From positions 403,501 through 467,500 of the forward strand of contig JAODUO010000116.1 of NCBI GenBank assembly GCA_025642075.2: DNA of 64,000 nt, in the 5' to 3' direction. Both the position numbers and the translations under genes were made by a program. The DNA comes from Ridgeia piscesae. Taxonomy: Eukaryota; Annelida; Polychaeta; Sabellida; Siboglinidae. Position 1 is the stretch's first letter. Each line of letters starts with the position of its first letter. Positions 27,601-42,600 of the stretch are shown here, piece by piece. A model generated the notes under the pieces. The model worked only from the letters and a program-made list of their open reading frames with translations. It made no database searches and had not been told where the DNA came from.

Positions 27601-30600
27601 TACAGAGGTAATGTTTGGCCCACGATACAAGACGTCTGTACAAAAACAGAATGGCTGCAGTCGGAGCACACTAACATTGACATGACGCCAGCAAGGCAAC
27701 ATTAATATGGGGGACCATTAATATATACACCGAGAAGTGAATACTCCTGTGTTCCTGAGTAGCTCAGTTTACTCATGTGTGTACTATCAGATGTTTCTTT
27801 GAAAACGTCTGAGATTACTAACAATGTCATCGGAGTCTTTGTCGGCATACATGGTTTAATCGGCTCAGTTGTCAGCAGGGTAGATATTAGGAGTTGTGGC
27901 CAAATGGCCACTATCTAGATTAGCTCATAGAATGGTTGGAAATGCGTTACAAAGACAACATGAAAAAACTTGTAGTGATTCGTGACACACAATCCTTTGT
28001 AGTTTGTAAACAATTGTTTCTGACTGAGTCTCATATTCTCAAGAAGATAACAAATCAACTTGTAACTTTGGTCACTTAAATAAGCCATGTGTTTTGCATG
28101 TTTATGGTAATAAATCATGGCCATGGAACTGAATACAATCATTTCATTTCATTTTTCAGGGTATATCTTCACAGTTCAGATTGGGTGTCAGTCAATATAT
28201 TCAAGCATACAATCTTCATACAATGTTTAAATATTATTAAACAGTAGTAATCAAGACTAAGGGCAGTAATGTAATATTACAATTGATACGTATTCAGACA
28301 CCCTAACTAAAAAATGCAGCTGTATAAAAACATATAGTATCATAGGAATACAATACAGACAAATAATTCTTATTTTGTTGATTTTTAGGACAATGTAAAT
28401 ATATGGTGGCTGAATACATATACTTGTTACACAAATTATGGTAGGTACACAATTGATCATGTTTCCATCTATAATTTTATATGTAAACATAGAAATTCCA
28501 TCCCTTCTATGATAACTGAGATGCTACTGTATCCAAGGGTTCTACTGTTATGACAGTGACAAGGAAAGGGGGATTGTAACATAGACAGTGGGGAGAGAAG
28601 TGTTGGGATTACAGTCACAAGAGGGGAGACTAAAGAGTAGAAACATCAACAGATATACATCAGACACATTATACTGCAAAGTGATTAGTGATCTGTCTGT
28701 TAGTCCAGGCCATGATGAATGGTATCCATGTATGCAATGCTCCCATGTAATTACAGACAATCGCCAGTGGCATCAAGGATGACAATTAGTTTATACTAAC
28801 ATCAGTTATTATATATTATACAATATAGAGTAACCGTCTTTTATGCATAAGGGCCACAACATATTCCTAGAACCGACATATTCCTGGAACCCCAAGACAA
28901 CCGGAAAACAGGCTGGCCAAGGAACACATGTCCTAGGGATCTTCAGGCAGACACAAGAAAGACAGGATATATCAAGAACTAGCTTGAAAAAAATAGATGC
29001 AGACCTGAAGACTCTGAAGAACGGTTGTTGGCGCCTACGTCCCAGGGGAAGCAGTGGGCATACGTACGTAATAAGTAAGTATCCATGCACAGAAATGTTA
29101 CCTGCTGATGTAACTTGGCACCTGTTGTATGGCTTGGTTACCCCCATTACCCCCCCTCCACCCCCACACACCCCTCCCACTGCCTGGAGCCTGTGCTACA
29201 CCACCTGCCAGATGTTGTAGTGTAAATACAAACTCTCACTTCCAGAGAAACGTATTGTTGGACATTTAGATAGTCTTACATTAACATCAGCATAAAAGAT
29301 GTATTTTGCCGTAGCTCAGCGGCTGGAGCATTGGTCTCCAGCACAGCCTTATGTAGAGACTTGTAGAGACCTGTTCACCTGTCATTTGTGGGTGGGTAGA
29401 AATCTCTGAATGGAAAAAATAAGGAGCAAGAAAGTCTTCCAGAATCATACTGCCAGGTACGCTTTGAAAATGGGAGTCACGTGTGTATGTAATTTATTTT
29501 AGGTCATAATACATATCTCACCTGGCTCGTATATGTGAATTAACATCCATGTGTCTACCAAAAAATGTGTGACTGGCAAAAATGTTATCTTGCATAAAGC
29601 TCTCTCCAAAGAATCCAGGTTCATATGTTGATATTTGTATATAAATAGTTTTCATGCACTAATTTTAGTGTGGCTAAATACTTCCAAAGTTCCAAGCAAA
29701 GATGAGACTGTGTTCAAATCAACAGGTCTGTGTGGGAGCAAAGTGATTTGAATACTCCTCAAAATAAATTTAAATAAATACAATTTCTGTTAAAGATAAA
29801 GAAATATGGGACACATTTCAATTTAAAAATAGCAAATCGTAATGCTCATCATAATAAAGTAACGTAAAAAGTGACATTCTGTCTTTAGAACAACCATTGA
29901 GTAATATTCCGGTAATGAAATATTCAGTTGATGTATTGACTTGACAGAATGGGATCATTACTCAAAGTGAACTTTTGGTTGTGACTTTTTTCCAAGTGTA
30001 TTTCCGAGTAAGACAGATGGTGCTGTATAATATTATGGGCTAGCTCACCTTGCCATAAGGTATGTAATTGCCACCCAGGTAGGCTGGGAGCCTTGGGGGG
30101 CGTCCACACCCAGAAGGGAAGTATTTCTGTTTCCCTGTGGAATGAGTGACTAATATCTATTTCAAGGTGATCTTGTTTCTGGGTATGTAACTATGTTTCA
30201 GGGTCCTGGACGATCGATCTAGATAACTACAAGGTGCTTATCATTTGCACTGCCAGATCCTGTGATACGATCAGAATGCAACCAAAGTAAAAATAACTAT
30301 CACTACATTTACCCGTACTTCACAGACATTTTGTTACTAGGTAAATAACATATTCTGACACAGCAAGAATTAAATGTTATAACATGACAGCACAGCAATT
30401 ATTTAGATACATACATCTGATGAGTTATATGAAGATAGTTCTATTAATAACGATTATCAGGTTACATTCATGTTAAAGATGTCTACATATTTGCAACTTG
30501 AAACATACATTGTAAACATGCTATTACAAAAAAACTGGGATATCATTTTATATTCAGGTCATCATTACAATCATATGGGTTTTATCCAAAAAATGTAATA

Positions 30601-33600
30601 TGTACTTATATCTTAGCTTAAAATCACAGTTGTTACTGATAATTAAATGCATTCCGATCCTATCTAAATCAAAGACCATGGCTTGCAAATTCTTTACAAT
30701 AACCCACAGGGTAAAACTATAAATCACCAGACTTCAAACCAGTTGCCAGCAGCCTACTTGTACAAGGAAAATAAATGAGGAAGGTTTGAATACCAGAGAG
30801 AGAACAGTGCAGTGGAATATGGAGTGGCCAGCTAACAAATGTACCAACTATGCCACTGAAGTGATAAGTCACCGAAGTGATGAGCATATAACAGCTGTCT
30901 TTGAACCAGTTAGCACCACTGAAGTGTGTAATGGCATAAATAAAACACAGACCAGTAAATAAAACACTCTACAATGTGGCCATAATACAGGAACTGCAAA
31001 ACTAGGCACGTTTGAGGGTTATGTGGTTCTCAAACGTTGGTATAATCTTGTATGCCTAACAAATGTCCCGGTACACTTATTTATTGATATTATGTATACC
31101 ACCTTACATGCACCTTATTTGGCAGTATAATCGTTAGATTTTCACTGGCAGAATTGTTTTGGAAGCGATTCTTTCCACATAGCGACTTATCACTCACTCA
31201 CTGAGCATCATGTGGTTCCTTCTTAAGCCTTCAGGAGACCATTTCTCTAAGACAAAGAGCTCTTAACAAAAAATATGATTAAACAAAGCCTGTTGTTAAA
31301 GTTAATTAGACTTTTTATCAAAATGTAAATAGTGTTTGCCTTATTACTGAGGACACTATTTCAGTGACACACTGGCACGTCACGGTGTTGACAGTTGTCA
31401 TGTATTCAAGAAGACTATTAAGGATCAAATTGATTTTAAAGTGCAAAATTGGGTTTACGAGCTCTTAACAACATTAGTGAAATGGTCCCCATATCTCTGT
31501 TGTTTAATTAGGTGTATTCGTTGGAATCCACAGTTCTTGGGAGCTCAGTATAATATTCGCTAGGATAGCTAAAACCCCATTAATGGCATATACGTTGACT
31601 GTAAGTAATAGCTCATTATTATACTACTATTTGGCACACAAGTGTAAACCAATCGTAGTGAGACTAGCACATTCGGCCGGAGTAACATGGAGCAGGGTGG
31701 AGCAGCCCGGAGTAGACATGCTCCGTCGCAATGCCACTTCGGCGATTGAGACGGGTGTGGACTTGATTGAACACTGAATAATGCAGCAAGTGGTGAGGTC
31801 GACTGTGGAACCGGACAAGGTTTTCCATAAGCACTTAGCACAGATTACACAGAGCCAATAATAACGCAGTCAATGCCACACGCCTATGCATTGAGACAGA
31901 ACAGTGGTGGCGATGCACCGGCCCGACACCACAACAGACGCATTTCAAAAAGTTTAATTGAGTATTACAGTGCTCGACTCTATGGCAGTTGTGTGTGCCT
32001 AGGAAAACCAGGAAATTGGGTCAGAATTCTGACAAAAAGGGCTACGGCTAGCGAGCGGAGAATTCAATACATCGATACACTACAGTTATTCTGTCAACAG
32101 CCAATGACGAATGTGGTGAAACAATATTGACCGCTGGCAGACGGTCAACTTTGTGTGGGCTGCATTCGGCTGGTCAACTTTTAAGTAGTTGTTCCATCAA
32201 ACAAAGGAGGCTGACATCGTCGCTTGCAAACACAGGTTCTATTTTACTCCAATTTCAGTGACCATGCATGATACTGCTTGTTAGCTCTGGGAAATATAGG
32301 CCACGCCATGAAATCATAAGCATGAAATCATCAGCATTTTGGTGACAAATTTCACACTAACATGACTCTCTGGTAATCCCATACATTTATATGTCCTTAC
32401 TTGAAAAATATGACATACGTGCTTTGTATGAAGATCACTCATGTCATCATTTTGCAATGTTGGTGATGTGATGAACACATTTAACCATGCCAGATAGTGA
32501 ACAATATGAACATTAAGGATATGTCAGATGATTAAATCATAAAGCTGCTCATCTCTAGAATTGAATGCAGATTAATTGCTCAGCTGGGCACTGCAGACAG
32601 TATCATTAAAATAACATTTGGATTAGTAAACTAGCACAACCAATAGTTCTCTCCCAAAGTTCTAACCCCTGATTGCTTCCAGGGAGTAACCGTGGCTGAA
32701 CTAAAAGGATTTCACTTGAAAGGGATCGGGTTCTCCTTGGTCAAGATTTGAACCAACAAAGATGAAGGGTTCCAGCTGGGAGAATTGTGTACGGGAAAGG
32801 AGGGGGATAAAGGGGCACTGCTTTTGAGAAAACAGAACTGTTAACAATAGATAAGTGCCTTATGCATCTGCCCCCCCCAAGGTGAATTTTCAACCACAAA
32901 TTCCACTCACCCTGACTTTAGGTACGACTCGTCGAAGACCTTCTGCATTGTGTTCTGTCAGCAGGTCGCTGAGCCCGTTGACGACACTGACACGCTGAAT
33001 CTCCTGGCCAGAACTGAAACAGCATATAACACATCATGTCAGACCAAAACATACCACATGTCATACCTAAAAAAACTATAAATTTACGTAAACTACAGGT
33101 TGTAGTTTGCTTAACAATAACTTTTTTAGCAAATGGTCAACTGGTTTTTCATTACCAGAAGGAAATGTACACAGAGTAAGTTTTTACATATCACAGTACT
33201 CAAACATTAGAAAGTGCATTTCGCACTCTGAAGCCTGTTTCATTCTATCTTCATCTCTACTGTTCCATTTCCAGGCCACTTCTAGTTGTCTGTGCAAGTG
33301 ACCATTTAATATCAGTAATGTTGATACAGCTAGGACACACTAAATACTGTTCAAGGTAATGTCACAATAAATCTGTCACACAGGCTACTTAGTAGGAAAC
33401 AAGCAAATTGCATCCAAACCGCACGGAGCCTCGCACATACACGTAGCAAAGACTACACATTTCTCATTTGCGGTCCACCACTGCAAAGAATGATCCATTT
33501 ATGATTTCCACTGGGACGCTTTGTGGCTAGAGAGCTATAAATTATAACCCAAAATGAGATTTGTCGAATAGATGCTGGAAGCTTATCTGTGCAGCTGAGT

Positions 33601-36600
33601 TAAATCATCGTTTCTGCATGGCAGCTGGCAGCAAATCATGTAAGAATCCATCACTTGGCCTTATATTTATAACCTTATTGATTAGCAGTTAGTCGGTGTA
33701 GTTTTGATTGAACCTTTTTTCAAGCATGAGTCAAGGTGTGATTTTCAGTCATGTTTCGAATTGAACTAGCTGAATGTTTTCTATATGTAATTGTTGGATG
33801 CATTTCTATCATGGACATGTCAACACTTAGTAACATACTTAACATATTCATCATAAAATCAGCCTCTCATTCAACAATTAAGACACAGTTTTGAATCTTC
33901 TTGCAAGCTATTGTTTTGAATCTTAAGAAATTCTCTTGATTCTGTCATACAAGTAGGAATGTGGGACATTGTGTCAGTTCACTCAGCTGTAGAGATTAAC
34001 AGACATTGAATAAATATGTAGACATAGCCTTTGTGCAGTAATTTCTGCCTGGTTGAATTCTTCCCACTTCCTAGAGAAGCCCAGATGGCAATGGAATGAA
34101 ACTGCATGTTAGAGGGTGAAACGCACATTGAGTAATTCTACGGTCTGGGTACTTTCCTATACTCTACTTATTGTACATTTGCTTCTTTAGAACATTCAAT
34201 ATTTATTGCCGTAGAACATCCACTCAACCAACATGCTCGGTGTAAAATTGCTTGAATAAATTACAGACATCACATCAGATCTAACAGTTTTCATCAGGAC
34301 TTGTTGAGTAATGGCCAAAGGACACTAAACACGTCCTGAGGCCAGTAACAACAGAAAGGGATGGAGGCTGCCCACGTGGCTTGTGGCTTTTGGCTTGTCT
34401 CTAGTAAAACTCAACTATCACAGCCCCACTTGTCACCAGCTAACCACCACAGCCTGGATCCATTAGAAAGTGTTTACACCAATTTGCCAGCCCGGGCCGA
34501 TGACATGGAATGGCAGTAGGCCAGGACTATCGTTGACACCAGTTAATATTCACCTGTCAACAGACAAATTGAAAGCAAGTTTTTACATGAGAGGCTGCTA
34601 ACTGCCTAAATTTTGACTTCAGTGAGTCATCAGTACGTGGCTAAATGAGACATTGCGTCAGGAAATCAGCGCTGACACTTGGAATGTTCCGTCAGCAGAC
34701 CGTTCAGGTGAAAACAGCCCAAACCAACATGATACGCCTGTCAGACCTCTGTAAACAGTGATGTCAATATGCAATGAACTTTGGAAGAACTAGATAACAT
34801 TGTTTGATTGGTACTATTATGGTACAGGTCAGATGTCACAAAAAATAAAGGCACATTACTATAAATATATTAATATGCATAGCACATAAATGTAGCCATG
34901 CGTTAACACACAGATACAGTACTGAAACTGCAAGATCACACTATTATACATTATATTTTAAATTTGTGGATTGTTTTTAAATCATCTAAAATAAAAAATA
35001 AAAACAATAATTACACACGTTATGCAACTTATGCTAAAACAATGACAATTAATGGTAAACTAAAATGTATTGATTACTCATAACACTATTGAGCAAACGA
35101 CCTGCAGTAGACTTATATAGTTCACACCGGTCTGATCATAATGGTCTGTCCATATGATAAAGTTCTACCATGTTCCACCAGGGGTAAATTAATGCTAAGC
35201 AAATTCGAAGCCCTGTCCCAAAATACTAACTCATTTGAAATCACCAGTGACCTGATACAAAATTGAATGCAACCTGACACTCAATAATGCCATGGCTTAT
35301 TAATTTTAGTGAGAGAAAAACTAGCATACAATCAATACATGTCCATTATAAATGTATAATGCCGATAATTAAGTATGATTAAGCAAAAAATAATAGTGGT
35401 AAATACTTCACACTGCCACGTAGCTGTAAACATGGTTAGGTTTGCTAGATACATGAGATAGATGGTTCATTTTCTGAATAATGATTATTTGCCAACCACC
35501 TACCTCACCTTTAACTTTCAAAACATTTGTAGCACGAGTAGGGCGTGTAAGTCTCGTGCGCGAAAACGAGGCTGGGGGCAGTTGGGGGCAGGAAGTCCAT
35601 ATTCTTCATGTTAACATATAGGACTTTGTTTTGTTTTTGGTTGTAATAATCGAACTGTTCCTAAATAGAGTGTTTCAGTTATATTGTCCGAAGAATTATT
35701 ACAAGTAGAAGCAATGGAACACTTTGCCGGTGACAATGATCATGGAAATCATGAATTTTAATCGATTATTTTGGTGGTTGCCAAGTACTTGTGTTTGGCG
35801 ATCTTGACTAATAATGAAGAGTGCCATTTTTTGCGCAGTACGACCTGTTTGGAGCAAATGTATACATGTGTTATGATTAGGTGCATTTAGACAACTTGTC
35901 AGATATAAGTACTTATCGAAACCACAACTTACAGCAATGTAAAATGAATATCCCGTAAAAGGCACATATGGCCTAAAATCGTGTTTATTATCTGCACTAC
36001 GTAAATCGCTGTGTGTCTATGATAGTGTGATAAACTCAATATTAAATCGGACATTTAAGATAAGAAAGGTATAACACAAGATATTTATGACCTGATTTTC
36101 CTAGTATTCTTCAGTCGGAAGCTACAACTGTCATCCATTTAGTTAGAATATTATTCTTGTGTCCAGTCCCCAATCAGCTCCAGTCGCGCGGAGTCTCACC
36201 ATGTATCTTGACCCACTTACCCACTTACTATTATTAACTGATCTCCTGTTTGAAAGTCACGAAAACAGCAATTAGCACATATCTATTAATTGTTATCATA
36301 TTACAAAAGATCATAAACTAGCTACACCCATAACATGAATTTTACCAACTGATCCTATACAATGTATTAAAAAAATTCAAACCCCATTCTCATTTCCCAG
36401 GGATCCTTTACGCCTTCAGTGTAGGATGGAATCTAATTGCGGCCTGTCCCCTACTCCCTGGGAAATTGACATCACAGCTGTATACATATCAGCAAACATT
36501 TTAGTCTAATGGAGTTAATTAGCCATGTCAATCAATCACTTGAAAGGAAACTGACCAGTGGTGAATTGATGGGGGAACTGGTCATTTACTCTATCTACTA

Positions 36601-39600
36601 CAGTCCATTCACTACAACTGGCCAGTGCCCAGTGAGTTGCAGAGTTGCAAGTGGTGCTGCCAATCAACAAGCTGCAGCAATCACTCCCAGAATCATCTGA
36701 TTGTTGGACAAATACACATACTTGGAGCTAGCATAGTGCTCACCAATACACACACAACCACTCAATGCTGGCTGGAGATGTTTAGTAACACAATAATTAT
36801 CTGTAATGCTGACAAATGATGGTTAATAACCAAATAACCACTCAATGTTGGCAGAAGATGTTTAATAACACAATAACTACCTTATGCTGACAAAGTATGG
36901 TTAATAACCCAATAACCATCTAATGCCAACAGAAGATGATTAATAAATAACACAACATTCTCTTTTACTTCCTACTGCAGTCATCAGGTAGGAGCTCTAC
37001 TCAGAACATTTCTTCCTAAAGACAATGACTAAGTGGGATAAAAAAAAATCCCCAAGTTCCGAAACGACAGTCAGTAGTAGGATTCTAATCCTGAACTGAC
37101 GGTTGAGTGTTTTACCACTCGACCACAACACCCCGCAAAGTCACAAGTGAAACGATCAACATAACTAGTTAAACGGATGTAGCATGAGTAATGCACCTAT
37201 TGCATGCAGCTACCACAGCAACATATCAGTGACATTGTTCATATATGCAGTGGAAGTTGAGAATAGTTAGACTTTGTTGAAGTTATCAGGAAACTGCAGA
37301 GCTGTTTCAGCAAAAGTGAGAATGACTGCATGAGTGTCTCGCTGACTTTGTGTTACTGATCTGCAGCATCACAATTTTAGTTTAGTTGAGAATAGTTAGA
37401 CTTTGTTGAAGTTATCAGGAAACTGCACAGCTGTTTCAGCAAAAGTGAGAATGACTGCATGAGTGTCTCGCTGACTTTGTGTTACTGATCTGCAGCATCA
37501 CAATTTTAGTTTACTTAGAATTATACCAATATGAATTTAGACCAAGGAACATGTCTCCTTAAACAAACTTCCAACAACAGAAAAATGAAGGGTTTCAGCT
37601 GGGAAAATAACAGACAGGAAGTGGACACTATGGGTGATGGGAAAGCATGTACTGCACTTGAAAAACAAGGCAAGGGTTTCCATGAAAGTGGACAATTGAT
37701 ACAGACATACAGATTACAGACCTGTAATTGATTTGCATCTTTTTCCCATTGTTTAATATGTGGTCTATAGTCTATACAACAGGAGCTTGTTAATAATCAA
37801 CATTACTCATGAAAATGTAACAATTCATCAAAACAAACGTCAAAAAATTCAAATCTTGTAGTAACCTTAGAATACTGTATACAGTATACACTACCGATCC
37901 TGATTACAATGATCTCTAGTAACGATCCCTGGATGAGTAAACATCAACAGTGGTGTCATTTAGAGGTGGTCAACAGCTGTCAACATTTGCCTATTTGTAC
38001 AAAGTATATAACTGACGACTTGTTCTAACTCTACACGTTTGTATGTACATGAGTTGATCAACAAGACCACATTACACACAACCACAGAACACAGCTCCTG
38101 GTCCTGTTACAACTAAACTACAGCTAACTGTTGTGGTCATATACACAGGTACACAGCTACAAAGTACACAACGGTCATGGCCTGGCTGCAGCAGCCACAG
38201 CTGCACTCTTGAGTCTTCTTGCCTATATCAGGCCCAGGACAGCTGCTCATCCTATGTCTGGGCTTCACAGAGGTGAAGACATGTTACCTGGCTGAGCCAG
38301 CGTTGCCGGGCAGAGACGGCTGACATTTACACATGGAATGTGACAAGACAGAAGCCGGAGCAGTCTGGCAACACCTGCCTATGGGAGGGAGCCAACTCCA
38401 CGCAATCAAACATTAGCGTTGTCTAGAGTCTACACCCCACCGGACCAATTTCTAAAAAACTGTATTATCATCTACGGTATAAATGTTAAGTTTAAACTTA
38501 AATTATTAAGATTTTATTTCATTCAAAGTAGGCCAAATGTTGCCAAAACACTGCAATGTGTAATAAAATGTGCAGTAATTAATTTTATTACATACTAATA
38601 GTATTTTATTCTGTTGATACTTTTTAGAAGTTGGTAGTTGAGATCAAATTAGTCGAATGTTAAAGTGCAGTCTGATGTACATATGTAAACAAACTAGATG
38701 TATGTGTATAAATGTAAACAAACTGAATGTATGTATAAATGTAAACAAACTGCGTGAATTTATAGATGTAAACAAACTGTGTGTAATTATGGATGTAAGC
38801 AAACCACATACAAACAACAAAACATTTACAAACATCAGTCTTGTTTACAAATGTTTACTACTTCATAATTACTGTCATTTGTAGTCTTTTAAGTAAATTT
38901 ACACTGACATCTCAAATGGAAATGGATTTTTTTTATCATTTTACATTAACTTTGAAGGCAACTACCTATACAGCATGTAGGTATGTAGTTTCTAAATTCT
39001 GGAAACATTTAATATATTGGAAACAAGAAGCCATGCTGGAAAGCACTTGCAATTATCGGTACCATAAATGTGACAACTGACCATGAAGAGATTTTATCTG
39101 GCGAGTCTTCACGTTGTCATGACAACCCCTATGTATAACTACATGTGAATGTATAAGTTTCCCCATCACAACGTGACATGAGTTGGCATGAGAAATGAAA
39201 CAAAGCAGTCGATCACATAAACAGCGCTCTGCTTGTCATAATGGAAAGTCATGAGTTCAGGTTAACGTGCCGGGATTGTGCAATGGCCTCTGTGATGGCC
39301 TGCTTTTTCTAGTGTCAGCAAATTAAAATACATGTATATGTACCAAGGGGCAGCTGTTCTGCAGTGTTTGGCACCATTTCCATACATCCTTTTAATGACA
39401 ATCCATTCCATGATTAATAATTGTTCACCTAATAGTTATGTTGATAAACATTCCTTTCCACAACTTTTCTCATGTGATATTTTCCTGGAATTCTAATTTT
39501 TTATTTAATTTTCATAATGTTTCCAAGGTTTTTGTACTTTCTTTTGCGTGCTCTTAGTTAATATTATGTGACGGCAAATATTTCTGGAGCAACTAGATCT

Positions 39601-42600
39601 ATAGTTACTTAATTTTGAATGTATCAATTCTCACAGCTGTTTATGCTGTGCATAGTCAACTTACATAACCTTTTCCGCATGCATAACCCACCCTGGAATG
39701 CATTGATACAGGCAGTTTTTCTATCTACAGTGGTTAAATAACTTCCAAAAACGTCTACAACACACAGAACATTGCTCTTTTTTCACTGCTAGTGTTTTGG
39801 CAAATATTTACACAGTGCCTATTAGGAGCCAGTGACATTTGGTCTGGCTACAACATATGATTGATGTTTACCACATTAATAACAGGCTGGATGAAAGGGT
39901 GCTATAAGCCCAGGGCAGCTGACTCCTACCTCAAAACTACCACTAGGATTTTTTCCCCAGCACCATCCATTTCCGAACTTCACACAGAATTTACTCTGTT
40001 ATGGGAGTCAAATTTAGCCAAACATTTCTCAGAGCCAGCTGGGTTAGTGTATAGTGCCTTACATAAATCAAGTGCTACTGATACCTAAATTAGAGACCCA
40101 TACATTCATAGAGTTCCAAACGTTTCCATTGACCTTATTTTTACTTGCTCTGAAATCTGGACTTAACTGAAGAGCAGCAATATATGGTTAGATAGCCACT
40201 ATTAGTGCGTGACATGTGAACAATTTGACAGATATCCACATGCTTCATAACAATTATAAATACACAGGTGCTATTAATGTAACAAATAAATTCATGTTAA
40301 AGCATCCTTTGTGCTGTGATATTTGAAGTTGTCAAGAACAAGAATGTTTCCACAGAGAATGTGTATCATGCTACAAAAAGTTGGATCCTACCCGGTATTA
40401 TGTTTCCAGTTTTATAAGTTTAAGAACAATTGCAGACACGGTTAACACTAGCAGTTGGATATGGGCTACATTTAATCCTTATGGGTAGTTCAACATTAAC
40501 AATGCTACCTCTGGCTAAATTATATTTTAGCATAACGATGTAATAGTCAGCTGGTAATTTATAATTGTTTTAACATTTATTTTCAGTCGATACAAAAGTA
40601 TCTTAGAAAGTAGAAGTGTTAAATTGTGTTAATCGTGTCAGGTACACAAGCAAGTTGACCCTGCCTAACTGAGTGATGGCTAATGACTACATGAGCCCTG
40701 GCATTGGCAGAACTAGTTCCAGTGCATTCCATCTCCCAGGCGATCCTTCATCTTTCCCTGGTAGCATAATTAAACCGTAAAACATTTGTCCTAGTGGGCA
40801 GCATTGGGAACCAATCAATCACAGACCTTGTCAGTCGCAGCCAATGCCACACAATCAGCACTCAGCAATCGGCAATCACCAAGAGGCACATATTTCAAGT
40901 CAAATCACAATGACAATAGCTCGGTGGTCAAGCAACTTAGCAGAATTTTCCAACACTACAGACCACAGGCATAGAGATAAATTTATATCAAACAGAATTC
41001 TCTTTTTGTTGGATTTGATAAGCTTGCATGACCTTTTGTCAGAACCTACATAGACAATAATGACTGCATAAATATCTTGGAAAATGGTCCAATGTACATG
41101 TGCTTATGTAAAATATCAATTATGTATACAAGAATATGCATCAGTTCAGATAACAACCAATTACTGTTAAATTAGTAGCATGATTTTACAATTTGAACAT
41201 TTTTCATTACACACAATAACTCATCATTAAAAATCTAAATACCATTATAAATGCTATGTTTGTTCAGTGTTCCATGAATGACAATTTATTTATAAAAGCT
41301 ATTACTGCCCACGATCCTTGGAAAACTTGTAATGTAAAAATTGCTGGTACGGGTTATTATCGGCATTGTTTACCTATTTGGATTTTTTAATTCTGTTATT
41401 TCTATCATCATTTTTTATCCCCGTGATTTGCCAAATTGCCACTGCACATATTATTTTACCAATCGAGTAATACTTTTCCATCTATCTTTTTTAAGACTTG
41501 TCGGGTTCTTCCTGTGCAGTCTTCTTCAGTCGACAAAGAACAGCTTGCATTAGTTACTCAAGGATCTGTCTTCGTTATTCATGACAACCAGTCAAGCACC
41601 ATGCACCTTCCATATCTTTTTAGAGTATCCTACTGGCCAGCTGGTCAAATGCACTGCCTGAATACACATGAAAGAGATTTGCTCATCATATGCTATCCAG
41701 ATTGCCCAGTACTATCTGTATGGGTGGGAGGCTGTAATCCATCCTTCTCTGGATCTTCCAGCAATTTTGATACTGATAAGTGCACTGGGTGGGAATGAAA
41801 TTACAGGAGTGAAATCAATGGATGAGTGAAGAATGGAGCTGAGGGGTTGAAGAAGGAGGAGGCTGCTTGGAACTAAATTAAGGATGATGCTGTGGTAAGG
41901 TCTTTGTTACAGTGGATTGTACATGAGCAGGAGAGAGGTGAGATGAAGACAATGGAGAAGGACAAAGAAGGACAAAGAAGGACAGAGAAGGACAGAGAAG
42001 GACAGAGAAGGACAAAGAAGGACAAAGAAGGACAAAGGGGAGAAGTAGAGATGGGAGAATGAAACAGGGGAGAGAGAGAGAGAGAGAGAGAGAGGAGAGG
42101 GAGAGGGAGAGGGAGAGAGGAGAAGGAAGAGTAGGAAGAGTAGGAAGAGTAGGAAGAGAAGGAAGAGTAGAAGGAGAAGGAGAATGAGGAGAATGGGTGA
42201 CCAGTGGAGGGGATAGGGGAGGAGAGATGGGCGACTGAGAGTGGGGTGAAGGAGAGAGAGAGGAAGTGACAGGGGCAGAGGTGAGGAGGGAAGGGAAGAG
42301 AGATGGCAGGAGAGACGGAAGAATAAGATGGGGAAGAATAGCAAGACATGGGGAGGATTTTAGGTTGTATGTTAATATACTGTAAAATGTGATTTTTAAA
42401 TCAAAACTTTAACCACACAAAGTGAAACATCCTAGGGCACTGTAAGGACACCAATGTTTGTCACAGTGAAATCAACCTGTGCCATGCCCAGTCGATGGAC
42501 CAAGATAAGACCCAAGTAATCGTCTAAGCCCAATAATCCCTCTTTGATCCTGTAGGCAGCTAATTTTGCTTTCGGTGGATTATCCAGCTGCAGCCACTTA

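Larger units (their letters stand above)
23172..32910 (-). other. PPP4R4: PPP4R4 intron 3
   Basis: This 9.7-kb intron holds an AGTACT-rich stretch (24170-24330), a diverged repeat pair (26293-26850) and a SINE-like sequence (29311-29420). A somewhat more CpG-rich segment lies at 31650-32180. No exon is supported. Confidence 0.5.

Noticed and set aside
28843..29220. 125-codon + strand frame with a faint resemblance to LINE reverse-transcriptase C-termini
   Set aside because: Only a few residues fit, there is no catalytic motif, poly(A) tail or flanking duplication, and the proline stretch comes from a C-run.
35699..35965. Similar minus-strand frames in both copies of the TIR element (35699-35965 and 62935-63156)
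   Set aside because: They resemble each other only because the DNA is duplicated. Amino-acid replacements are frequent between the copies, so there is no sign of protein-level constraint, and no transposase motif is visible.
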